From positions 62,001-126,000 of the forward strand of contig NZ_JARXIA010000014.1 of assembly GCF_031127875.1 (NCBI RefSeq): DNA of 64,000 bases, given 5' to 3'. Position 1 is the first letter of the stretch. Each line of letters opens with the position of its first letter. A model generated the notes under the pieces. The model did no database searches. It saw nothing but the letters and a program-made list of their open reading frames with translations, and was not told the origin of the DNA. Shown here one piece after another: positions 7,278 through 16,025 of this stretch. Source of the DNA: Pelagicoccus sp. SDUM812005. GTDB lineage: Bacteria; Verrucomicrobiota; Verrucomicrobiia; Opitutales; Opitutaceae. The position numbers and the translations under genes are program-made.

Positions 7278-10200
7278 TTAAAGCATTCTGGCAATCAAAC
7301 GATCTATCGATTGGGAATCTATGCCTCCGTTTGGAAGGTCCTCTGTTACGATTAGAATGCCATTGGGGCCAGTTCCTTCAGAGGTTGGCAAGATTCCGTT
7401 TTCGCGGTACCACGCTTTTTTACCTTCCCATCGCTGGGCATAAGATGGATCTGAAAGCATGCCACAGTGCTCCCAGTAGTAGGTGATGCCTAGATCATCG
7501 TCGTCTATCGTGAAGTCGGGGTATTTGGTCGTCCCTCCAAGTTCGAGTGGCAGCTCGTACTGATAGTTGATACCTTTGCTGTGCAGCATGTTGGCGATGA
7601 TTACCTCTGACTTGGATCTTACAGCTTCACCCCTGCTAGTGATATGGATGAGCCGACTCTCTAAAAACTGACTCGTATAGCGAATCTCAATTGGGTCGGG
7701 AGATCGGAACAGATTGGTGAGGCGGGAGGCTGATGATGAAAACCGTTTTGAGCTTAGTTTTTGAATGTCGCTGGCAGTGCCTTGATGCAGGACGACGACC
7801 CGTTTCTTTTGTCGCGTGAGTGCAGTATAGATCAGTTCCCTGGTTAGAAGTAGGGGCGACTTGGGAAGTACTAGGAATACGATTCCGAACTCACTCCCTT
7901 GTGCTCTATGGACAGTTAGTGCGTAAGCTAGATCAATACTAGCGTTCCCTTCTTCGCTGAAGTCCGATGCTGAGAATTTGAAAACCTGTTTGGGTTGGGT
8001 CGAGAATTCAACTTCTAGGTCCTTGGGATCCCAATACTTCTTTTTGGTTCGGCGATGCCCCACTACCATACCGATTTCTCCGTTTGCGAGGTAGCCATTC
8101 GAGCTTGGCTCGGGGTAGATTCGTTTTTTGTAGAAAGGCGAATTGCGATTGTTGATGACTTTGTCGCCATAGATTATCTGAGAGTCACCCATTGGCCTTG
8201 GAATGCTGAGTTTCCACTTTGGCGTTCTAGCGACCTGGATCTGTATTCCTTTGTAGCGAGAGTGAATAAATCGGTTTACTTGTTCTGTACCCCATGGCTG
8301 TTGGCGTACTGGACTGAGGATTTGCCACGCTTCTGCATTCTCTCCTGCACCCGTTTTTCCGTCCCACCCAACATTAAACCAAGCAGATCCTTTTGCATCG
8401 ATAACGCCACCAAGACTTGCTGAGAATGATCTCCATTCTTCTTCATCGGGCTCGAAGCCTAGGTTTTCAGCCAGTACGCTTGGAAGAAGGCTCTCAAGTT
8501 CGTCTGGAGTATCCCATTGTATGAACTTTATGTAGTCGCTCTCTCTCTGGCCTGATAGGATTTCAAACACTTGGTCTTCGCCAGGTTCGCTGCTCTGGCC
8601 TCCGAACCATGCAGCCAGCTGTAGGTCTTCTCTGTTCCCAGCCCCTTGTCGTCTTGGAACGGTCAATTCAGCGTACGCCTTTGAAACTCTTGGAAACTGA
8701 TTGCTGATGTCTTCTGGAGCGAGTTCGGCTACAATATCGACGAAAGGTCTGCCTGCTCCAATGGGTGGAAGCTGATTGGGGTCGCCGACGAAGATTAGAC
8801 GATGGACTCCCGAGATTGCTTCGAGAAGTGCGGCCATCATCTCTTCTGTGAACATCGAACATTCATCAACTATGACAGTCCGGCCGACGTTCTTTCCCGG
8901 CTCCCCTGTTGTTTGGTATCGCTGAGTTTCAGGCAGGTAGCGCTTGGAGGAGCTCAAAAATTGTGCGAGAGTATATGCTTTGTAATTAGAGATTCCTGCT
9001 TTCTTGGTCACGTCCTCCATGCGCACTCTGGCCTTGCCAGTAGGAGCCAAGAGTAAGATTCCACCTTCGCTTACTTCAGGCCTATGACAGAGGATTGAGA
9101 GCAAGGTTGTTTTTCCTGTTCCGGCTGGGCCAATCAATACGCTAAATCGTGAAGATGCCAATTCGGCAAGTGCTGATGCTTTTTCTTCTCGGGCTCTTGC
9201 TTCGAGTTGTCGCTCTTTAGCCTGTTCTGGAAGCTCGCCTAGCTTCCGGTTCAATTCTTCAGCCCAATCGACAGAAAGCGTGTGGCGATTGGCATCCTTT
9301 CGTTTGAGAATAGTGCTGCGAATACGATCTCCATAAGTGGCGTATCTGTTTAGTTGATACGCTTGTTTTCCGTTGGCCATTTTGATGATTCGAATTTCAC
9401 CGTCGAAATGCTCCTCTTCAGTAACAGCTAGAAGATCTGAAGTAACTGGAGTTACCTCTTCTGAGCGGTTGTCATCCAGTTTTCTTAAAGAGACAATTAA
9501 GTCGTCCTTGGGCTTTAAGGTATCTCCCTTTGTCGAAGCGCTTTCCAGCTCCCTTATAACCAAGGCACGCAGTCGACGACCATCTACGGCAGTTTTGATG
9601 TTTGTCGGTTCGGTCTGCGGAAATTTATCCCGAACTAAATTGGTCGGAAAAAGGCCTCGATCTACTGTACCGATTTCAATGGGCGATGCCGTGAGCCGTG
9701 CTGATTCGTAAATAAGGTAAGGATTGCGGAGATAGTCGTTATCCTGAACTTCAATGCCTTTCTGGCGTCGATTTTCGGGGATTGCAATAATGTCGGCTTG
9801 TTCCCTCGTTAGATCGATCCTGCTGAGCAGTTGAAGAAACTTCCTTCGCTCATCGGGCATCTTTTTCCAGGACTTCGCGATTGTGTCGTCGATACAGTTT
9901 GCGAGGTCTTGTGGCAGTTCATTGATCGGATCATCAAGAACGGATTCCCAAATTGACCATGGATTCTCGGAGTCAGCAGCCTTTTCCGATATATGTTGAG
10001 CCATGAAATACCCCATCCTGATCCCTGTTGAAGCCAGCAATGCACCCATTCCAGGGAAGGGACCGCGTTTTTTCCAAAGCCTGCCGAGCTCATTATCTAT
10101 CCACTCTTCCTGCTTGCGGATAGATATGTTGAAGAGCTCGCTTGCTCGTGCGAGAGCAGCTTTGCATGATAGCAACGAACTAATCGCTGAGTCGTGGCTC

Positions 10201-11066
10201 ACCAGTTCTGTGGCATATGAAAACTCTTCAAATCGATCTTCCGGAGCATAGGCCACTACCTCTGCGGGGTCGAAGTTCCGTCCTTCATCGCATTTTTCAA
10301 GAGCTTCGTGATAGGGTAGCAAGAAGCCATCAAACTGGTTGGGCCTAATTGAGTGAACTACCATACGCTCCCAAAGTAGGCTTCGAATCTTACCGGAAGG
10401 ATCGCCTTTGTAGTTGTATTCTGTTAACCCCTTGATTGCATTCACGCGACCAACACCTACGATAACTCGGCGTCCAGTGTCCTCTGCTAGAGGAACTTGT
10501 TTCGCGTAGAAGAATACTAGGGACTCTTTTGGCTGGATGTGCTTCCAAAAGCAATCTAGTATAGCGTGGTGATTGCGGTAATCCTGTACCCAGCCCGTGT
10601 TGAAAGGAAGGCTAGGTTCGTAGGATTCGTCGACACTAGATAGTGGGAATTCGTCGATCAGCCCTTTGTTTCCGTTTTGTGGATCGCCGAAAATGAATTT
10701 CTTCATCATCCAGCGAAACGGTAGCGCAGCTGCAGCATAAGCTGGAAAATGAAGGTTTGTAGGAGCGAAGTGTGCGTGGGTTTTCGGCGAGGTTTTGCTG
10801 TATGGGTGTTCATGTGTTCGCTTGAATGCGAAATCAGCCATGAACGTACCTCTCTCTTTCGTACACGGAGGGAAACTAGCGGGATCCATGCTTTGGATGG
10901 AACGCCCTGACAGAGCTTGTTCATCGCTATCGCTTTTGTTGTCAGCGATATTTCGTAGCTTTAGGCACGATGTGTTGCGACTTGGGCATTTGCAGACTGT
11001 TCCGTTCCATCCGCTATCATGCCAAGGCACGCGAATCGAAAGGTGACGTAGAGGGAAGTCGAACAT
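7278..11066 (-). CDS. RecD-like helicase fused to a C-terminal nuclease domain
   Basis: The 1262-residue protein has three parts. Residues 1 to about 500 form a family-specific N-terminal region beginning FPLRHLSIRVPWHDSGWNG, with Cys residues at NGTVCKCP and SFPPCTKERGTFM. From about 600 to 1100 is a superfamily 1B helicase of the RecD/TraA type: Walker A GPAGTGKTT near 645, Walker B VIVDECSMF near 730, and the UvrD-C type motif LTVHRAQGSEFG near 1050 followed by LIYTALTR. The final 130 residues (SKSEVIIANML, KYPDFTI, then YYWEHCGML) look like a PD-(D/E)XK-type nuclease with E-x-H in place of E-x-K. It is the last gene of the hsd/Septu-like operon, 32 bases after the HEPN gene, so a role in phage or plasmid DNA degradation is inferred. 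Confidence 0.82.
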   Translation of the reverse strand: MFDFPLRHLSIRVPWHDSGWNGTVCKCPSRNTSCLKLRNIADNKSDSDEQALSGRSIQSMDPASFPPCTKERGTFMADFAFKRTHEHPYSKTSPKTHAHFAPTNLHFPAYAAAALPFRWMMKKFIFGDPQNGNKGLIDEFPLSSVDESYEPSLPFNTGWVQDYRNHHAILDCFWKHIQPKESLVFFYAKQVPLAEDTGRRVIVGVGRVNAIKGLTEYNYKGDPSGKIRSLLWERMVVHSIRPNQFDGFLLPYHEALEKCDEGRNFDPAEVVAYAPEDRFEEFSYATELVSHDSAISSLLSCKAALARASELFNISIRKQEEWIDNELGRLWKKRGPFPGMGALLASTGIRMGYFMAQHISEKAADSENPWSIWESVLDDPINELPQDLANCIDDTIAKSWKKMPDERRKFLQLLSRIDLTREQADIIAIPENRRQKGIEVQDNDYLRNPYLIYESARLTASPIEIGTVDRGLFPTNLVRDKFPQTEPTNIKTAVDGRRLRALVIRELESASTKGDTLKPKDDLIVSLRKLDDNRSEEVTPVTSDLLAVTEEEHFDGEIRIIKMANGKQAYQLNRYATYGDRIRSTILKRKDANRHTLSVDWAEELNRKLGELPEQAKERQLEARAREEKASALAELASSRFSVLIGPAGTGKTTLLSILCHRPEVSEGGILLLAPTGKARVRMEDVTKKAGISNYKAYTLAQFLSSSKRYLPETQRYQTTGEPGKNVGRTVIVDECSMFTEEMMAALLEAISGVHRLIFVGDPNQLPPIGAGRPFVDIVAELAPEDISNQFPRVSKAYAELTVPRRQGAGNREDLQLAAWFGGQSSEPGEDQVFEILSGQRESDYIKFIQWDTPDELESLLPSVLAENLGFEPDEEEWRSFSASLGGVIDAKGSAWFNVGWDGKTGAGENAEAWQILSPVRQQPWGTEQVNRFIHSRYKGIQIQVARTPKWKLSIPRPMGDSQIIYGDKVINNRNSPFYKKRIYPEPSSNGYLANGEIGMVVGHRRTKKKYWDPKDLEVEFSTQPKQVFKFSASDFSEEGNASIDLAYALTVHRAQGSEFGIVFLVLPKSPLLLTRELIYTALTRQKKRVVVLHQGTASDIQKLSSKRFSSSASRLTNLFRSPDPIEIRYTSQFLESRLIHITSRGEAVRSKSEVIIANMLHSKGINYQYELPLELGGTTKYPDFTIDDDDLGITYYWEHCGMLSDPSYAQRWEGKKAWYRENGILPTSEGTGPNGILIVTEDLPNGGIDSQSIDRLIARML

Positions 11067-11098
11067 GCAGAGAGTTGGTTTATGGATGCGTGTGAATG

Positions 11099-11821
11099 CT
11101 AGGAATACAATTTGTTTAGAATCGTTTGGGTGATTTCGAACTTCATCGTGCCAGGGATGTTTAGCATTGTACTTCCGTGGGCGTGAGCGTTGCGGGTCCT
11201 GGGGAGAGATTTCGAAAGTGGGCCGAAGTAGTCGTGGTCTTTGTCTTGTTCTTCGATTGTGAAGTCGGACTCTTCGTATTCGATGAATTCCAGATCTTCG
11301 CTACGCAGTTTTTCGATATGCTCAAAATCTCGCCTCGCTTTCGCGTTCATCTCTACTTGATGCCACCAGATCCTAAAGTCTTCGTTTACAACTAGTTTCT
11401 CGTCATGCACGTACCGGAGTAAAGGGCCTAAGGTTAAGTCACCGAATCGGTTTCGGTAGTTGTTCCCCTTTTTTGCTTTGTCGTAAGCGGGGATAATCGG
11501 ATCTAGCTTTTCGCGGAGGCCTAGTTCGAGAGCGGAGAGCAGTTGTCGTTCTGCGACTGGGTAAAAGCGATAGACGAACCAAGCGTAGAGGTTGAGGTTC
11601 TTGGCTGTTTCGAATTGGACTTGGATTCTCTCGGGGATAGCGTCGATCAGTTTGAATTGATCGATACTTTGGATACGTTTCTCGAGAAGTCTTTGGTTCT
11701 CTGCACTCAAGCAGTTTTGATCTGAAATTCCTCTTCTAAACAATTCCTCGCGTGGGTCTGGGAGTGCCAACGATTCGAGAGTTCGAAGTTTTTCAGCAGG
11801 GCTTAGGTCTTTGAGGGACAT
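11099..11821 (-). CDS. HEPN-type (Abi-like) protein in defence operon
   Basis: The 240-residue protein is helical throughout. Near residue 215 it has LPRTRNAHAHGSTML, an R-x4-H motif characteristic of HEPN ribonuclease domains; an earlier segment (YAWFVYRFYPVAERQLLSAL) resembles Abi-like HEPN proteins. HEPN proteins in defence loci usually act as RNases triggered on infection. The gene starts 10 bases after ptuB and is followed after 32 bases by the RecD-like gene, so it is an integral part of the operon rather than an insertion. No antitoxin partner (such as a nucleotidyltransferase) is adjacent, which makes its control of interest. Function by analogy only. Confidence 0.62.
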   Translation of the reverse strand: MSLKDLSPAEKLRTLESLALPDPREELFRRGISDQNCLSAENQRLLEKRIQSIDQFKLIDAIPERIQVQFETAKNLNLYAWFVYRFYPVAERQLLSALELGLREKLDPIIPAYDKAKKGNNYRNRFGDLTLGPLLRYVHDEKLVVNEDFRIWWHQVEMNAKARRDFEHIEKLRSEDLEFIEYEESDFTIEEQDKDHDYFGPLSKSLPRTRNAHAHGSTMLNIPGTMKFEITQTILNKLYS

Positions 11822-11831
11822 CTCTTTTAGG

Positions 11832-12683
11832 TTAATCGAGCATGCTTAGCCATGGGCGGGTTTCGCTTTGGAAGCTTGCGATCATCGCTTTGGCGAAGGC
11901 TGAGTACTCTGCGTCGGGGGCTCGGAGGGCTTTGAGATCGCGTAGGGAGTCTTCCACGCTGTTTTCAGCTGAGGAGTCTTGGTCGAGGGCGTGGTTAAAT
12001 TCTCGGTCGATGCGTGCTACCAAATCTTTGATTCTTTGGTAAAGCCCTTGTCTTGCGTCTTTGATGTCGCGCTCGTTGAGGTGATACAGGTCGATGCTTG
12101 CCTTGGCTCGCTTGTGGCCCGTGGGGTTCTTTTCTTCTTTGAACCGCTCGATTGCGGAGCCGTCGTCTTGAAAGTCGATTAGTACGACGTCAGTGGGCTT
12201 GCAAGGATCTATGAGGGTAGGGCGTTCTTGTCTGCAAAGTTGATCGTATCCAATTGTTGGATCGCTGATTCTTTGATCTTCGTTCTCGAGAGGGAAGCTG
12301 TCTCCTTTTCCAAGGACTTCGCCGTTTTCTCGATCGGTGCGGTGGCAATTGCAGTAGGTGCAGGCTAGGCGGTAGTTCTCGCCTTTGAATGCGAGCCAGT
12401 AGTAGCCGCCGTGGTCTGTGCCTTTGACGCGTCCTTTGGGGCGGAAGTGGTCAACGTGACGATCTGATCGGTTCTCCTTGGACTCGCAATACCAGCACTT
12501 CTTGTGAGAACGATCTTCGAGAGCGGTTATCAACCTGGGATCCCGCCAGACTCTGGCGTTTTGGGTCATGTAGCTAGATCGTTGTTCTGAATTAGCGAAC
12601 GTGCAGAGCGTCTGAGTCTTTGCTTGTGCGTCATCGACCCAATCGGCATCCAGGTCTAGCTGAGATTGGTCGATGTAGATCAT
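11832..12683 (-). CDS. ptuB: HNH endonuclease of Septu-like system
   Basis: The 283-residue protein has the pattern of the retron/Septu HNH family (TIGR02646): KKCWYCESKENRSDRHVDHF, then RPKGRV, YYWLAFKGENYRLACTYCN with the two CxxC pairs and the catalytic HVDHF. The remainder is helical with many acidic residues. In Septu, PtuB is the nuclease controlled by the ATPase PtuA. Its start overlaps the stop of the ATPase gene by four bases, the usual arrangement, supporting a common complex. Here the pair is embedded in a type I restriction-modification operon. Confidence 0.88.
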   Translation of the reverse strand: MIYIDQSQLDLDADWVDDAQAKTQTLCTFANSEQRSSYMTQNARVWRDPRLITALEDRSHKKCWYCESKENRSDRHVDHFRPKGRVKGTDHGGYYWLAFKGENYRLACTYCNCHRTDRENGEVLGKGDSFPLENEDQRISDPTIGYDQLCRQERPTLIDPCKPTDVVLIDFQDDGSAIERFKEEKNPTGHKRAKASIDLYHLNERDIKDARQGLYQRIKDLVARIDREFNHALDQDSSAENSVEDSLRDLKALRAPDAEYSAFAKAMIASFQSETRPWLSMLD

Positions 12684-14353
12684 TCTTGGTTTTTAATCCT
12701 TTCGATGATTCGTGCTGCGAATTCTCGGCGACGTTCAAAGTCTGCCGGGGAGACTGCATTGCCCTTTATGGCATTCTTCGCCTCAAAATCGGCCATGGCT
12801 CGGGAGAAGATTTTGAAATATTCGTCGCGGACGACGTTGGTGAAGTCTAGATCCCCGATGAGTGTATTAATCTTTTCGATGCGCCGAAGAATCTGCTCTC
12901 TTGTTTTTCGCGGAGTTTCGGTGGCAAGAGAATCTAAGCTGCATTGGCTTAGAACATCTGAATGCACCTTCCTGTCTCGCTGCTCGAGCTCGTTGACGAG
13001 TTGGCGTTTCTCATCGAGGAGGTCTTGGGTGGGGCGGTCGAGGGCGGAGCGGAAGCCGAACATCTCGCTGGTGAGGATGCCTTCGAAGCCCATTCCTTTG
13101 GGTGAGCGATGGGGAGTCTCGGCGTAGCATTGATCCGTATGCTCGTTGCGCTTGAGGATTTGGATTTGCTCCTTTTCCAGACCGGAAATGACGAGCGGGT
13201 CGTGGGTCGCCATGATGATATGGCGGGTGCCTTTGGTGTTCTTGGCGTTGTCTTCGGTACCCACGATCTCGCGGAGCATGTCGAGGTATTCGGTGCCCCA
13301 ATGTGGGTTCAAGTGAGTGTCGGGTTCGTCTAGGAGGATGAGGGATTCTTCCTCTTTGGTGAAACGGAGGAGACCGAGGACCATGAGGAGTTGCTGCTCG
13401 CCTTCGCTGAGTTCTCGGAATGTGAGCTCTCCGTCGTAGCTGCGGATTCTGACCTTTATTTGGACGTCGTGGATGACTTCGGATAGGTCGGCGCTTTCAA
13501 GGGCGGCGAAGAAGTCAGACTGAGAGTCGTAGTCTTCGGCGAGTTCATGGAGTCGGTTGACATCTTTTAGGTACAGGTAGAGGAACTGTTCCGTCTTTGA
13601 TTTTTTGATACTCAACGGCACCCGTTGGTCTAGGTGCATGGGAGCTAGGGAAAGATTGAACAATCGGTCGAGGAAACGCCTTACTAGGCCTTTTGCTCCC
13701 CAAAGGTGAGCGTCCTTCTTTTTTCCGGTGGCCCAAGTAGGGCGTTTCATGACGAAGAGCACCGACTCTAGACCTTCGATTCGAAGGTGCTTTTTTAGAA
13801 AGTCTGAAACGCGTTGGTCATGCTGGGCGAAGAAGGCAATGAGAGCGTATTTGGCGTGATGATTCTCGGCGCAGAAGAACTTGCGGAGGGCTTTGAGTTC
13901 TCGGACGTTTGAAGCGTCGTCACTGATGATCTTCTCGTAGTACTTACGCTGATGAGTGAAGAAATGGTCACTCAGTCTTCGACTCGGTCCTGAGTAGTAT
14001 CCGAAAACGTAGGACGGAAGGTAGTTGATGAGTTTTGGGGCGGGAGGCTCCGCTCCTAGTTCGAAGGTTTCTTCCTCGATCTTGAAGGAGACTGACTTGG
14101 CGAAGGTGCCACCGGATGGATTGTTTTCTACGGTGACTCTTGCTCCCCGGCTATGGTAGACGACTTTGTAGCTGAAGGGAGTGACTTGTTTTAGGTCGAG
14201 GTCGCGGAAGATTAAAACGAGAGCTTCGAAGAGATTGGACTTGCCGGTACCGTTCCAGCCGATGACGACGGTGATCAGGCTTTGGGCGTCGAAGTCGACC
14301 TCGAAATTGCTGAGGTTCTTGAATCCGTCGACTTTGAGGTAGTCCAGTTTCAT
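12680..14353 (-). CDS. ptuA: Septu-like AAA/ABC ATPase
   Basis: The 557-residue protein is an SMC/OLD-like ATPase: MKLDYLKVDGFKNL at the N-terminus, Walker A GWNGTGKSN near residue 33, an ABC-type signature LSEGEQQL near 310, Walker B LILLDEPDTHLNP near 335 and the switch His in MATHDPLVIS near 375. After the ATPase comes a helical tail of about 150 residues. Followed directly by the TIGR02646 HNH nuclease, it matches the PtuA-PtuB pair of Septu defence, where PtuA regulates the nuclease by ATP binding. It starts seven bases after hsdS. ATPases of this class also occur in retrons, but I see no reverse transcriptase here. Confidence 0.87.
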   Translation of the reverse strand: MKLDYLKVDGFKNLSNFEVDFDAQSLITVVIGWNGTGKSNLFEALVLIFRDLDLKQVTPFSYKVVYHSRGARVTVENNPSGGTFAKSVSFKIEEETFELGAEPPAPKLINYLPSYVFGYYSGPSRRLSDHFFTHQRKYYEKIISDDASNVRELKALRKFFCAENHHAKYALIAFFAQHDQRVSDFLKKHLRIEGLESVLFVMKRPTWATGKKKDAHLWGAKGLVRRFLDRLFNLSLAPMHLDQRVPLSIKKSKTEQFLYLYLKDVNRLHELAEDYDSQSDFFAALESADLSEVIHDVQIKVRIRSYDGELTFRELSEGEQQLLMVLGLLRFTKEEESLILLDEPDTHLNPHWGTEYLDMLREIVGTEDNAKNTKGTRHIIMATHDPLVISGLEKEQIQILKRNEHTDQCYAETPHRSPKGMGFEGILTSEMFGFRSALDRPTQDLLDEKRQLVNELEQRDRKVHSDVLSQCSLDSLATETPRKTREQILRRIEKINTLIGDLDFTNVVRDEYFKIFSRAMADFEAKNAIKGNAVSPADFERRREFAARIIERIKNQE

Positions 14354-14360
14354 TGCTTGC

Positions 14361-16025
14361 TTAGCTCGCTTTCGCTAGTCGAAGCTTCGGGTTCTGTTCA
14401 TCGGAACGGTCCTCGAGGATAGACTTGCTGTCGATTGCTTTTTTGAGGTCAGCGTAGAATTCTTCTACCTCATCCGGTTTGTATCCAGAAAGCGAAAACA
14501 AGTCGTTTGGACTCAGGTCTGAGTTTGCTTTGGAGAGGGCTTCCTCAAGCTGGATTTTCATGAGTTTTTTGTTTCTGGCCTTTTTCGTGACTCGCTTTGT
14601 CGCTCTCTTTTTTTGGGGAGCATTTGCTTGGTCTTCTTTGATCTTTTCAATGAGTTTGCTGGCGGGTTCGTCATCGGGATCTTGCGGTACAAGTCTACCG
14701 CTGAATGCTCTCGAAAGTACTCGCTGAATTAATTGAGTAGTCTCATTTAATGAGCTACTCATTTCTGCTTCGCATTTTTCGATTGTTTCTAGTGCACGTC
14801 GGACCTTTTGGGATATTACTTTCTGTTCCTCAACTGGCGGTATGCAGATTTGAAACGCCTTTAATTCGGGAAAGTAGATGGTGGTGTGGGTTGTCCCTTT
14901 GCCGAAATTTCTAATATCGTCGCCTTCTGCCATCAGGGCGTACTGTAGGAATTCCGGTTCGAGTGCGTCAGAACATATCCAGTTGGCAAAATCTTGGCTA
15001 GTTGCCATGGGTTTGCCCATCTTAGTCACATAGCCGACTGAGGCAGTTCTAGATAGGCATACGGTTCCCTCTGGGAGTAATCTCGAAGCGCTGTTGGCCA
15101 AGCCTAGCTCGTTTGTGTATTGGTTAGTTGCTAGGATGGTTTTACCATGTCCATCTCGTGCGTCCTTAATTCCTATCCAAGGAATATCTCCTCCCCACCA
15201 TTCGGGGTGGCTGCGGGATGGTGTATGACCTGATTCCATCCGCGCTACTTTTAGAAGTGGAACCCACTTCCAACCTGGGGGGGCAGGCCGCTCTTTCTTA
15301 CCAACTGCAATAGCCGCTCTACCGTCGATCACGGCGTCAGATGCTGATCTGCCGCTCTTTGATTGTTGGAATGTAACGTTCTCAATCGTGTTCTCTATCG
15401 GTTCGATGTCTGGGTTTTGCTGACGCCACTTCTTGGTGAGGTCGCCTCGGAAGGCGGCTGCGAGGACGCTTTGCCTGTATTGGTCGAGCAATGACGGTAC
15501 TTCGTCCAAGGCTTCGCGTGCGGTGTTGATTCGCCCTTCGCACGCTTCCAGCTTTTTGACGATTCGCTTTTGCTCGTTAGCGGGTGGAAGCTCTATCTCG
15601 TATGAGCGTACATCTGCAGATTTTACTGCTGGATACAGTGCCCCTTGGACCAAGGAAACCATCGAATCGACGAAACGAGTCGATTTTACATGAGAAAAAA
15701 GCCACGCTGGCTCTGTTGCGGTTGATCTTAAAACATCGAACCCTGTAGAGCCTATAGAATTATCAAGAGTGTCTGGGACAATAGCGACTGCATTTAGGTT
15801 TGGTCTTGTCATCGAGACGAGAACGTCGCCAGCCTTGAGGTGTTGGCGCGCACGGCTTGGTGCCTGAGACGCAGTCAGCTCCTTTGGAGCGACAATCCTT
15901 TTGCTCTGGTTGTCGATACTCGCGATATCGACATATACGAAATCGGAGTCTGGAGGACCTTTTGAGATTGGTTCTGTGATTTTTCGAAGTGGGACTTTCA
16001 TCCAGCCCTTTGGCAACTTGCTCAT
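14361..16025 (-). CDS. hsdS: Type I restriction-modification specificity subunit
   Basis: The 554-residue HsdS has two target-recognition domains. The first begins at the N-terminus (LPKGWMKVPLRKI) and ends with the conserved helix entry ANEQKRIVKKLEACEGRI; the second starts at PPGWKWVPLLKVARM and ends PPVEEQKVISQKVRRALE. Two long helices separate them, as expected for a bipartite recognition site. Unusually, a C-terminal extension of about 100 residues follows: a lysine/arginine-rich linker (KKRATKRVTKKARNKK) and a small helical module (LSPNDLFSLSGYKPDEVEEF). It overlaps hsdM by four bases. The extension may dock the Septu-like proteins encoded next; that is inference. Confidence 0.9.
   Translation of the reverse strand: MSKLPKGWMKVPLRKITEPISKGPPDSDFVYVDIASIDNQSKRIVAPKELTASQAPSRARQHLKAGDVLVSMTRPNLNAVAIVPDTLDNSIGSTGFDVLRSTATEPAWLFSHVKSTRFVDSMVSLVQGALYPAVKSADVRSYEIELPPANEQKRIVKKLEACEGRINTAREALDEVPSLLDQYRQSVLAAAFRGDLTKKWRQQNPDIEPIENTIENVTFQQSKSGRSASDAVIDGRAAIAVGKKERPAPPGWKWVPLLKVARMESGHTPSRSHPEWWGGDIPWIGIKDARDGHGKTILATNQYTNELGLANSASRLLPEGTVCLSRTASVGYVTKMGKPMATSQDFANWICSDALEPEFLQYALMAEGDDIRNFGKGTTHTTIYFPELKAFQICIPPVEEQKVISQKVRRALETIEKCEAEMSSSLNETTQLIQRVLSRAFSGRLVPQDPDDEPASKLIEKIKEDQANAPQKKRATKRVTKKARNKKLMKIQLEEALSKANSDLSPNDLFSLSGYKPDEVEEFYADLKKAIDSKSILEDRSDEQNPKLRLAKAS

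Noticed and set aside
12680-14353. Retron ATPase
   Set aside because: The TIGR02646/ATPase pair also occurs in retrons, but no reverse transcriptase or msr/msd-like region is present, so Septu-like is the better name.
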